Assembly (NCBI RefSeq): GCF_954871325.1
Contig: NC_088775.1
Location: 61,109,561-61,173,560 of the forward strand
DNA: 64,000 nt
Direction: 5' to 3'
Origin: Gordionus sp. m RMFG-2023
Taxonomy: Eukaryota; Nematomorpha; Gordioida; Chordodea; Parachordodidae
Positions 1-10,145 of this stretch are shown piece by piece. The translations under genes were made by a program, and so were the position numbers. Positions within the stretch are counted from its first letter, which is position 1. Each line of letters opens with the position of its first letter. The notes beneath the pieces were generated by a model that had not been told where the DNA came from, made no database searches, and saw nothing but the letters and a program-made list of their open reading frames with translations.

Positions 1-480
1 TGCATCTAATAAGGGATTTCCCTTGATCTTCCGCTATTTCAACAAAATTAAGGTCATTTCAATAAAACTATTAAATTTTTTCCCCTCAAATAGTGAAAAA
101 TCCAAAGACATAGCTAACCATATAATATCAGATTCGAGATGATCAATAAATTGCATGTCAGCTTTCTGATCTTAAATGCCTCAGTGAATTTGGAAAAAAC
201 AGAGTGTATTTACAGAAGCGAGTCAGCACAATGTTGGTTGCGATATGTTCCTAATACCGGCCATCGATAAAAATTTAAAATTTTATAAACCTTTAAAAAA
301 TATTTCTTATAATGAATGGCAGAGGTATATTTAGGAATGATTTCACATGTAGAATGTGCAGTTGCAATCAGAAGAATCTTAACAAAGATTCACAAAATTA
401 TGCTACAGATGTGTCCATCTTTACAGTTAAAAATTGACAATAAATTTTATGGCGCCCTTGCTAAAACATAATTATATTTT
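1..480 (+). pseudogene. hAT transposase fragment, inverted partner of 760-1700
   Basis: The first ~120 bases match the reverse complement of about 1580-1700. Bases 330-470 match the reverse complement of about 930-1110, including the stretch around 'cacaaaattatgctacag'. The block is therefore a plus-strand copy of the hAT transposase that is better preserved on the minus strand just downstream. No open frame survives. The left edge runs off the window. The two halves could be remnants of two insertions or of one rearranged element. Confidence 0.6.
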
Positions 481-759
481 ATTTGAGATTTAAATAATAG
501 AACTAAATGTTTACCGTCGTTATTGAGATTATAAAATTCCTGGCATGACATATTATACATTATTTAACCATTAGCTCGTTCTCTAATGCTGTTAAATCCG
601 ATTTCTCTCCTTTTTTCCAGGCAGTCCTCTTCAGGCTAAAAATGCGCTCGGATGAGGCATTAGAATGAGGTAAGGAGAAGTTTTGGCGAATCATAAAAAA
701 TAGAGAGAATTGAAATCTTTTAAAACAAGACATCAATGTCTTTCGGTATTTTTAATATA

Positions 760-2125
760 TTTATTAAATTACAAAAACCTTAATTGATGGTTTCTGTTCC
801 AAGGTCATAATATTTATACAATTGTAAATAGAGTTATTAAAATAAAATTTTGATTGTAAATATTCTAAAATTGTCTTAATAAAAATATCTGCTTTATTTA
901 AATATGTATTAATTAGAGTATTATTTGAACATTTTAATATAATATTTTTAGCAATAGCGTCATAAAATTTATTTTCAATTTTTAAATATAGAGATGAACA
1001 GAGCTGTAGCATAATTTTGTGAATCATTTTTAATAAAGAATATTCTGATTGCAACTGAATATTAACTGCATGCAGTAGATTTCCTACATGTGAAAAGAAT
1101 CCCAAATATACTTCTGCCGTTTCATATTATAAATTTTTTTTCAAATTTTAGGACAGCCTTTAAAATCTTTATTTAAGAAGTATTTTTTTAAGGGTTTGTA
1201 AAATTTTAAAATTCTATCGACGGCAGGTATTAATGACAACCACCTGATAGGTATATATCGCAACAACTCACACCATTCCAAGTCAGACCACTTCACCAAC
1301 TCTTTTAATTCATTAACTCTTTTAGTTGAACTAAATTCGTTAAAATATTTCATCACAATTATTTCGACATCCACAGACAGTACATTCATTGCCTTCTTGC
1401 AAGAACTATGTAGTATATATGGCATATACAGCCAATTGGTAATAATTCATTTGTGCTGCCTCAATTCGGTAACTTTAGTTTTTGCCAAAATTTACAGAGG
1501 CATTATCAGCGCAGAAAGCTGGCATGCAAATCATTGATAACCTTGAATCAGCTATATTTACCCTTATGTGACTAGCTACATCGTTGGATTTTTCACTATT
1601 TGAGGAAATTTTTTTAACAGTTTTATTGAAATGTTCTTATTCTTGTTAAAATTGCAAAGGATCGAGGGAAATGTTTTAATATTTCCCTTATTAGATACAT
1701 TTGTTGAACTACATAATAGATGTATACGATTTCCGCAAATATAGTTTCATTTTGAGAATATTTTTGTATTGCAATCGATGTTGATATACTCCCCTGTACT
1801 GACTAATATTAATGAAATAATGTTGATTTATTATTGGATAAAAATAAAACAGGATAGAAAGAAATTTACAAACTAGACATGTTTTTCGAATAAATATTTA
1901 AAATTTAATTTAAAAATATAAAAATAATCAATTAATGTCTCAAAATTATTATTTACATATTAAAAACGTTTAAAATACTTTTTAAAAAAATCGCTGGAGA
2001 AATTAAATTGCGGTAGATTTTTGCGGGAGATTTCCAATTGTGGTAGTTTTGCGGGAGAGAGATATTTGCGTGTAAACTAAAAAACTGCGGGAGTCCTGCT
2101 GATGGGGAGAGACATGACAACCCTG
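760..2125 (-). mobile_element. hAT DNA transposon remnant (minus strand) with terminal sequence at 2125
   Basis: The minus-strand frame at 1141-1425 contains KWSDLEWCELLRYIPIRWLS followed by a PAVDRIL and PLKKYF stretch. This is typical of the hAT transposase region found in ZNF862-like and SCAND3-like derived proteins (an R-W-L-S motif, then a hydrophobic helix). The frame at 764-1105 continues the same protein. At 2112-2125 the sequence ends in 'catgacaaccctg', the inverse of a CAGGGTTGTCATG terminus of hAT type. The coding region is interrupted, so the copy is dead. The opposite terminus is missing or off the window. The family assignment rests on recognised motifs only. Confidence 0.6.
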
Positions 2126-3539
2126 TTCATACTTAAAGGTTGCTATTGTCTATTTCTCTTATTAAAACTAATTTTTGTTTATTGACTAGAAAAACTGATT
2201 GATGGAATAGTAAGTACTAATCTGGCATTTCTATGGTATGAGCTCACCCAAAAATATTTGTTTTTTTCGCATGTTGCCAATCGTGGCAATTTTATCTTAT
2301 TTTGTCGAAAAATTTTCTACCAAATGAATTGAAGAATCAATGTAATAAATTTCAATTATTGATTTAAATTCCAGATTAAATGCTTCCAGAAATTTGGTTG
2401 GTTTTACGCTTTAATGGGAGATATAGATTTTATTTCTCTTATAGTACGATTACCTTTTTGTGTGTAAAAAAATGACTATAGAATTAATAAATATTAGCGC
2501 AAACCAGCTATTTTCCATTCTATCAATAATGCCAAATTAGGCAATTTTTCTTATTTTGCTAATAAACTTTTTCTTTATACTGTCTATTAAACGAATTAAA
2601 TTATAATTAATACGGAACATCGATAAAATTTTCTGAATAAATTATTTCCGTCGCTTAAATCATAGATTTGCCAAAATTTTGTTACTAATAGTTTTTTCCT
2701 TTTACGAGCTACTATACTCGTTTAAATACTCAATTGGTACAAATAAAGCAAGAAATAATGATATAATTTACAATTAGTTCGTAGAACTATTCAGCAGCCA
2801 AATTTAACGGCGCTGATATTAAAATATATAAATCTTGTCTATTCCTCTGTGATACACAAGTTGAAGCATATAAAGTTACTCAGAATTATCAAACTATTAT
2901 GGTAATTATAGATATAAATAGCTTAAACCTTTGATTTTGAATGATACGATCAAGTTAGAATATTTAGAAAGAATTAAATAAAAATGTAAATATAAGCCTA
3001 AAAAATATCTAAAAATTTATTTTTAATTCATGAGTTTAATGAATATGATTAGGCGAAAAAATTTTTCTTCGGTCTCATTTGATTTATTAGAGGCCGAATT
3101 AATGGTAAAGCAGAATTTTGACATGAATTGCGAAGAGTTAAAATTTATTTCATATATAATAAACTTTTAAATAAAATAAATTCCTTCCGATAAATATGTA
3201 GATTTGGATCTAATTTTTATATATTTTGACTTTATATTCAAATTCAAATTTAAATTTGTAAATTATAATTTGAAAAAAATTATTCACCAATATTTATATA
3301 TAAAAGGATTGCAGTTGTCGCGCTTTCCCGCTTTTTATCCTTTAGTCATTAAAAATCCCACCTCACTCTTAGAATATGGGAGGTATGGCCGGGCCTAAAT
3401 ATTTTTGCAATTTACAAAATGAGAAAATTGAATAAGACACTTTTATTTAATATAATTAAAATATAGCCACTTTTTATAATTATTTTTTATTATCCTTCAT
3501 TTATATACTCCTCTCAAAATTTAGAAAATGTTTTTAACA
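2126..3539. other. Unassigned AT-rich sequence
   Basis: I see no coding frame with recognisable domains, no clear terminal repeats and no RNA gene here. A 64-codon plus-strand frame at 3204-3398 is low-complexity, rich in F, K and I, with no family signature. A pure C run sits at about 3541-3556, just past the edge. Confidence 0.5.
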
Positions 3540-5075
3540 ACCCCCCCCCCCCCCCACCCTTGTCGTGGTAAAATATGTAAAAGTAAATAAATAAACACTC
3601 CCATTTTGCCCTGATTTCCCGATATTGGAATATCTTTATTTTCTATTTATTTTCAAAAAATCCTGATTTTTTTAATTCCATTTTATTAGAAAAAATGAGT
3701 AAAATTGCTTACAAATTGAGTAGAAGCGTTTAGCGATGTTTTCACAAAAACGCTATGATTTAAATTGAACTGGTGTTATTTTAAAAAATGATGAAAACTA
3801 TTTTACGTTATTTAATTTTTTTTTTATATTGTTTAGTTTGACTTGTGAAATCAGCAAAAATAAAAAACTAAAATAATTGAAGATCTAATGATTTATTTCC
3901 ATAATTTATTCTTCATAAATATTACAAATTTATGTAATCTAGAATATTTTGAACTTTTTTTTTGATTAATCATAACTTTGCATTTATTTCTATTTATTAA
4001 AATGCGAATAGAAGAAAAAGGAAAGGTCATAATATTCAAATGAATTAGTTACTATTATATCAAAGTTATATCGATGCGCATTATCTCAAAATTGTAATTA
4101 GGAGGCATTAATTATCAGTAAAATTTTCTATAATTAAAATAATCTGAGAAAATCAATAAAAAATTCTTAGCTTTCAGTTTATTTTTTTTATCTAGATTAG
4201 AAATAAAGTATTACTTTAAATGACATAAAGCACACTTTTAAATTTTATGTTGGGGGGGGGGTTAACTTATTCTGCTAAAAACTTAACCCAAAGTGTCCGC
4301 TCCATACTTACAACCATGAGTGAGTGAGACAAGGAAGACTAATATTTTTTCTATCACATCAGATAGAGGTTACATGTTATTAAATAAACAATACGTAATA
4401 AAATATTCTTAAAACATTCGCGTTTATGATTTAAGAAACTTCGGTTAGTAAATTGATATTGAATATATCAATTTCACTTAAAATGAATTCACAATTTTCG
4501 CGGTCATGCGCGTTCGCGGTAGAAAATTCGCTATAAAAGGTTCGCGATTAAAGTTTCGCTATAATGAGTTCGCGATCAAAGTTTCGCTAAAATGTATTCG
4601 CTCTAAAGTATTCGCGGTTTAGGTTTCGCGGAAATAAATTCGCGATAATGAGTTCGCGATCAAAGTTTCGCCAAAATGTATTCGCTATAAAGTATTCGCG
4701 GTTAAAGTTTCGCGAAAATAAATTCGCTATAAAGAGTTCGCGGTAAAAGTTTCGCTAAAATGTATTCGCTATAAAGTATTCGCGGTTAAGGTTTCGCGGA
4801 AATAAATTCGCTATAACGAGTTCGCGATCAAAGTTTCGCTAAAATGTATACGCTATAAAGTATTCGCGGTTAAGGTTTCGCGGAAATAAATTCGCGATAA
4901 TAAGTTTGCGATATTGTCTTCGCTATAAATGTTTCGCGGAAAAAAATTCGCGGAATTGGTTTCGCTATATTACCTTTGCTATAAAATTCCTTCGCGATAA
5001 ACGACATTCGCGATAAAAGTTTCGCGAAAAAGTGTTTCGCGATAAAAGTTTCGCTGAATTGACCTGATACGGAAT
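3540..5075. repeat. Dispersed repeat element A, copy 1
   Basis: This ~1.5-kb block is homologous in the same orientation to 56930-58617. Shared landmarks in order are a 'cccgatatt' segment, 'gcttacaaattgag', a poly-G run followed by 'ctaaaaac' and 'aaccatgagtga', a TTCGC array, and a common right end 'gaattgacctgatacg'. The two copies are diverged but collinear. No transposase is encoded. The element could be a non-autonomous DNA transposon or a Helitron-like element, but I cannot define its termini. A third, weaker relative is at 60590-61180. Confidence 0.7.
4497..5060. repeat. 14-bp minisatellite (TTCGC array) with 84-bp higher-order repeat
   Basis: Each unit is 14 bp and begins with TTCGC. 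Between 4555 and 4890 the units form four copies of a six-unit, 84-bp higher-order repeat. TTCGCTATAATGAG-type first units start at 4555, 4639, 4723, 4807 and again at 4891, exactly 84 bp apart. Within each 84-mer the order is stable: GATAATGAG, GATCAAAGT, TAAAATGTA, TATAAAGTA, GGTTAAGGT, GGAAATAAA types. Both flanks of the array are less regular. CG dinucleotides here contrast strongly with the AT-rich surroundings. Confidence 0.9.
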
Positions 5076-5630
5076 ACTAAGGGGTTAAAATAAAAAGTCG
5101 AAGGATAAAATAATTTTAAAAAATGAGTTGGCTCCAAATCGGAAAAATATTCACGAAATTAAGATTGGTAATAAATATTATGTGAGGAAAATGTTTCTTT
5201 ATAAAAGGGGTTTCTTAAAAAGAGTGATGATTTACAAAGAATATAATTAAGATAGAGGAAGATGCTAAAAAAAATTTTTAAAGGAGAAAGATATTGAATA
5301 TTTTTTTACCTTAAATTTGGAATAAAAATATGAAGGAATAAAAACATGATGGAATATAGAGAAGATTGGGTTGATAAAAAAAATTAATTTTGGTGAAAGA
5401 AAAAAAAATTAATTTGGAACGTATTTTTGGTTAATTGAGTAGAATATAACAGTGGGTTGGATAAAAATAATTTTTTTAAAAAAAAGCGGATTGGGGAGTA
5501 TTCGGGGGGACTCATTGGGGAGTATTTGGGGAACTCTTGGGAAGTATTCGGGGAGGGGGGACTCATTGGGAAATATTCGGGGAACTCATTGGGGAATCGG
5601 GAGATTGGACTGAAATATGTGTATGTGCGT
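5076..5630. repeat. Low-complexity sequence with GGGGA-rich direct repeats
   Basis: After the TTCGC array comes unassigned AT-rich DNA. From about 5490 to 5600 there are irregular direct repeats around 'actcattggggagtattcgggg'-like words. The minus-strand frame over this stretch translates as a Pro/Ser-rich repeat (SPPSPN-like), which I read as a product of the repeats and not a gene. Confidence 0.5.
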
Positions 5631-5631
5631 T

Positions 5632-5829
5632 GAATTTTAAAAGGAGAGATACAAAGGAGACGTTTAAAATTTCCGTAAAAGTTTAATATATTGAAATGAA
5701 TTTTAAAGGGAGAGATACAAAAGAGTTGTTCGAAATTTGTGTAAAAGTTCAATATATTGGAATGAATTTAAAAAGAGGAAGAATACAAAAATGGTGTTTA
5801 AAATTTCGGTAAAAATGTTAATAGTATTA
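5632..5829. repeat. 66-bp tandem repeat, three copies
   Basis: Copies begin at 5632, 5698 and 5764, each with 'gaattt(t)aaa', then an 'agagatacaaa' core and a 'gtaaaagtt' core. The spacing is exactly 66 bp. The copies are moderately diverged. No function is evident. Confidence 0.8.
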
Positions 5830-6104
5830 ATATAGGAAATTTTGACATTAAAATATGTGTAAAGTGCTTGAATATTTTTTAATATATCAACGAATTATTA
5901 GACGGTAACACGGTGAAGTAAAAAGGAAAGTGAACGAGTTGATCGAATCAAATAGAGTGAAGGGATGAAGATCGACGATCATATGTGAAGAATTATTTTG
6001 TATTACCAAGAAAAAGTAGAAGAGGTATTTTTGAAAATAATAAATAAATAAATCAAGAATGTGCCAATGGTCATAGATTATCAACTCGCAAAAAAAAAAT
6101 TGGT

Positions 6105-6290
6105 GAAATATTTGTTCAAACTCAATAAAGACTACGGAGACAAATCGTTAACGTTGGGTGCAAATTGCTAAAATTCGTTCAAACTCGGGTACTACGGAGA
6201 ATCACTAACGTTTGGTACAAATAACAATATTCGTTCTAACTCGTTGAAGATCACGGAGGCAAATCATTAAAGTTGGTTGAAAATAACTTA
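6105..6290. repeat. ~60-bp degenerate tandem repeat, three copies
   Basis: Three copies share 'gttc(a/t)aactc', then 'acggag' and 'aaatc(g/a)tta'. They start near 6114, 6177 and 6233. Spacing varies (63 and 56 bp) because of small indels. The array lies 280 bp downstream of the 66-bp array, so this stretch is a cluster of young tandem expansions. Confidence 0.7.
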
Positions 6291-6991
6291 TATGATATCA
6301 TAAACTATGCAGCCAATTCTTCAGCGAAACTATTGGGATTGGGAAAAGGAAACCACTATATTATCAAAGATATGGGAAAAGATAAATTCATGGGGTTCTT
6401 GTGAAATATTATGGAATTCTATATTATTCAGAATAAGGAATCGAATCGGTTACGTTAAGGAAAAATAAATGTTCTAGAAAATTTTGAATCGTATATGATG
6501 GTTAAAATAAAATAATTTAGAATTAATGATAATTAGTAATCGACTCAATATAAAGCTGAATATTTGACACGATTGAAAGAACCTATGATGAATTAGATTT
6601 CTAAAGTATGCATATTCTAAAGTCACAAAGGAGCCAACAATATGGGGGTCGAATGAGCTCATTTATGGAGGGCCTGTCATATTATTATATAAAATTATTT
6701 TGTTTAATATTTATCAAATTTATAAATAGTCGCCTGATTTTATATATCATGTGTGGAACTCGTGATCTTTTTATCCCAAAAAAGTATAAAAGGGATTAGA
6801 TTTTATCATTATCATGACTTTTATGACTTTTTGTTTTTTAAATATATTTTATCAATAAAATTTGGAGTTGAAAATTTATTAATTTTAGTTTTAGAGTTCT
6901 GTTGGTTAATTGTTAGAGTTATAAAATGGCGTTGTACTAGGTAGAGTTTTTTATAGTATATAATTTTCACAATAACGGTTAGTTTTTTTTA
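6291..6991. other. Unassigned AT-rich sequence
   Basis: Only short overlapping frames with no recognisable motif are present. The right end supplies the target site of the hAT element at 7000. Confidence 0.5.
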
Positions 6992-6999
6992 TAGTGTAT

Positions 7000-8533
7000 C
7001 AGTGGCGTATCCAGGATTTTCTTATAGGGGGGGGGGGAAATTTTTTGGGGGCTTCGCCCCCAAACCCCTTTTACCTGGCCTTCGGCCAGCTTTCCCCGGC
7101 CTTCGGCCGGGTCTTATTTAGCTATAATTATATTTCTATTTTTAACTATTATTTACTAATTCGTGCTTATGGATAGGATATTACAAGCCTCTTTTTTATT
7201 ATTTCAAGTTAGGTATATTATATTTAATAAAGTTTTTTTAAATGTAAAGGTTTATTTATGTGTAAAGTTGAAATAAAGTGTAATGTCATTTTTTTTTTAA
7301 ATTTGCTTTAAAAACTAGCCTCAGCTTAAATTCTCATACAATATAAGTAGAATATAATTTTTTTTATTGAAAATATTAATAGTAGTTAAAAATATTGACT
7401 AGAAAATAATTAAATTAACAAGTTTTTTTTAACTTCTTATCAAATACAAGATTTTTAATTATTTCGTTTGTCTTTGGAACCAAATCTCTGCTAACCCATT
7501 TAGCCGAGATTCAGTACTTCGTAAATATGTTTTCAACCTTCTCAAGTTGGAAAAAGTCCTTTCATTCGTACATGTTGTAATAGGCAAACATGCAAGAATA
7601 TAAAACAACTTCGAAATATTAGGAAATTGAGCCAAGGTTTCTTTACACCGATTGAGCGCATCAATAGCATGCTCAGGTAAAATAGCTAAACGTATAAATA
7701 TTTATACCACAATTCGAATTCACTGATTAAATTTATTTCATTATCAATCTCATAGGAATAAAATTTTTCTAAATATTTAATTTTACCAATAGTGGCATTA
7801 GAAAATGAAGAAGGATCTTTGGGTAATAAAACTTGAAGATTGCTAAAGACTTGTTTTTTATCTAAAACCCGTACTTTTATTTGCTATAAAAAGGTATCTA
7901 AGAATGGGATGAAAATGGATATTTTATAATATTCTTCAGTTGAGCCAATATTTATTTTCATCTCAATAATGGCCTAGGTGCTAGACGAGGTTTAATTAGT
8001 ATTATATCATAAAATTTAGCCTTCGATTCAACGTCTAGATAAATATTATGAAAATATTTATCTACATTCATTCTTATTGTATCTACCTGTTCATGTATAT
8101 TTTCCAATGTTCCGCCAAATCAATAACTTGAACCAAATCTAAATTTGGTTTTTGTAAATTTCTACAAAGTAGTGAGCTAAAAATAATTTATTGATGCAAC
8201 TAGCAGCAATGATAAACTCTGATTGATCAATTGAATTCAATAATGATATCGCTGCTAACGACACATTACTTTTTTTCATGCTCAGCCTTATTTATAAATT
8301 ATCGTTTGATTTTAATCTCTTTGACTAAATATTTTTCCATTTTATTAATATTTTTGAATTATATGTTGGAAAATTGATATTCAAATATTTGTAAAATTTT
8401 GATTGGTGGGGGGGGGAGGGAATCTGGGGGTGGGGGTAAAATTTATTAGCTTAAAATGATATTTATGAAAATAGTCAAATTTGCGATGGGGGGGGGGAAA
8501 TTTCCCCCTTTCCCCCCATTGGTTACGCGCCTG
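7000..8533 (-). mobile_element. hAT element with intact 8-bp target duplication
   Basis: The left end is CAGTGGCGTATCCAGG and the right end reads GGTTACGCGCCTG, so the termini are partly inverted as in hAT elements. The 8-bp sequence TAGTGTAT occurs at 6992-6999 and again at 8534-8541, a perfect target-site duplication. The minus strand at about 7470-7700 encodes the hAT dimerisation signature (NERTFSNLRRLKTYL, then RLNGLAEIW). Upstream on the same strand (about 8040-8270) lies the preceding helical region (SIDQSEFIIAAS). G-rich and C-rich blocks sit just inside both ends. The reading frame is broken in several places and the element is short, so it is non-autonomous. Confidence 0.85.
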
Positions 8534-8541
8534 TAGTGTAT

Positions 8542-10019
8542 AATTATCATAATCTTTTTATAATAAAATTTTTTCTATATATAATATAAATAAAATTATA
8601 CAAAAATAATAAAGATATTTTATAATAATTTATTATTTAATTGTAACAACAATTCATTTTCAAAATTTTGATCAGATAAACAAGAGAGTGCTCAACACAT
8701 CTTTTACCCTGCTTAACACAGGTTTAACTGGCGCAGAGGTTGAGAGAGTTATATAATTATAATTGGTGTAATATATAAAAATTAAAGAATAATCATTATT
8801 TTGAAAGAAGCTTAATAGATTACCTTCAAAGAATCTTCATTCAGATCCTTATCAAATTTTTTTTTATCTTTATCAGAAAATAATATGGTATGTGTGTTGT
8901 TTTTAAAGGAATAAAGTCTGCTTTTTCTTTGTTACTATATTTTCTCAAACTGGAAATAATTTAGCTTTCTACCTTCGTTGACATATTTATAGGGCTAATC
9001 TAATTTAAATAGCGGGTGAATTATTGCTGACAGATGTGTTCGAATTTATTGAAAACAAATGTAATCAAAATATAAATTATAAACGATATTTCAACGGTAT
9101 ATCTTTTACCTATGTCTTGCAGGATATCATTAATATGTGGCTTACAAAACTTGAAACTATTTTAGCAATTTTTTTAAGTTTTAATATTAAAATAATTATC
9201 GTGGGAGTGATATATCCCAAATGCTCTATTATCAAAAGAGCAGTAACAACAGGTTCCATAACATATAAAATCATATATATACATATCATATTTTTTTAAT
9301 TAACACTAACGGTACTATATATATGAATGACTTGTCATTATCTGAAAATCTCTGCAATTTGGATATATTACAATTCGTCAAATGGGTTATTCCTTAATAA
9401 GACTATTAATTTCACGGAGTTCTAAAAAAGAGTTCCATCTTGTTTCAGATATTTTTCCATTTTTTTGTTAAAAATGGCTGCACAGTGTCGATTCATGTTT
9501 ATTCCACAATTGAGGAAATATTTGATTTGGGAAACAATTTTACAAAATGCAGAATTTGTACTCTTAATTTTTTTCTTGGCCTAAAAAATGTTTCATGTTG
9601 GGGCCAGGGCTGGTCAAATCATCTTCATCTGCTACGATTAACATAATATTTTTTTTAATTATAATATTAGAGAATAATAATATAAATTAACAATTGATTG
9701 ATTCATTATTAATTAGATTAACAATCTTGACTGAAACTTTAACAAAGAAAATAAAATAAAAAGAATTTTATGTTGCTCTGAAAATGTCGGCTAAATTATT
9801 TATAAAATTTTAAAAATAAATATAAATAATTTATTTTTCCCATTTTTTTTAAGAAAAAATTTTAAGTAACGAGTAACGTTTTGCGTTATTCAAAAAAAAG
9901 AAAGGCGTTACCGTTGCTCGTTACCTCTAGAAGAAGGTAACGAATGGCGTTTCTTTCCTTCAAAAGAGATAACGCTGTTAGTAACGATGTTACTTTTATG
10001 ACTTTACTTTACAGCACTA
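8542..10019 (-). mobile_element. hAT element copy 1 of the family at 48857-53741
   Basis: The block is collinear with 49100-50150 plus 53285-53740. Shared landmarks are 'gtgctcaacaca', 'aaaaatggctgcacag', 'ggtc...aaatcatcttcatctg', and a terminal region rich in GTAACG and CGTTAC words. The right end at about 10012-10019 reads 'cagcacta', inverse of TAGTGCTGTAAAGTAA. Plus-strand frames at 9024-9299 and 9440-9646 are shadows of the minus-strand transposase. Compared with copy 2 it is internally deleted. Its end lies 19 bp from the exon 6 donor of GLUT-B. Confidence 0.7.
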
Positions 10020-10037
10020 GTAATAATAGATACATAC

Positions 10038-10145
10038 CTTTTTTAGCATCTTTTTCTTTCCCTCGATAAATCAATAGATATCTAGGACTTTCTGGCAACA
10101 ATGGCAATATTATTAATTGCATAATTGCTGGGATCACGGATAAAG
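10038..10145 (-). CDS. GLUT-B exon 6: TM6 and PESPR loop
   Basis: A 108-bp exon encoding ALSVIPAIMQLIILPLLPES, then PRYLLIYRGKEKDAKK. PESPR is the signature after TM6. The donor gt at 10037-10036 is followed 17-19 bp later by the end of a hAT element. The next exon, expected to encode the large loop and TM7, is not recognisable to the left. Confidence 0.92.

Noticed and set aside
4497-5060. CRISPR-like array
   Set aside because: Units are contiguous 14-mers without unique spacers, and the setting is an intron-bearing eukaryote.
5384-5752. Minus-strand 122-residue frame, Pro/Ser/Phe-rich
   Set aside because: It is the translation of the GGGGA-rich direct repeats and the 66-bp tandem array. 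No independent sign of coding.
9024-9646. Plus-strand frames within the hAT copy
   Set aside because: The related copy shows that the transposase lies on the other strand, so these are shadows.
1-10000. Search for GLUT-B exons 7 and later on the minus strand
   Set aside because: No frame with the QQL or EKAGRR motifs was found. The remaining exons are either outside the window or lost.
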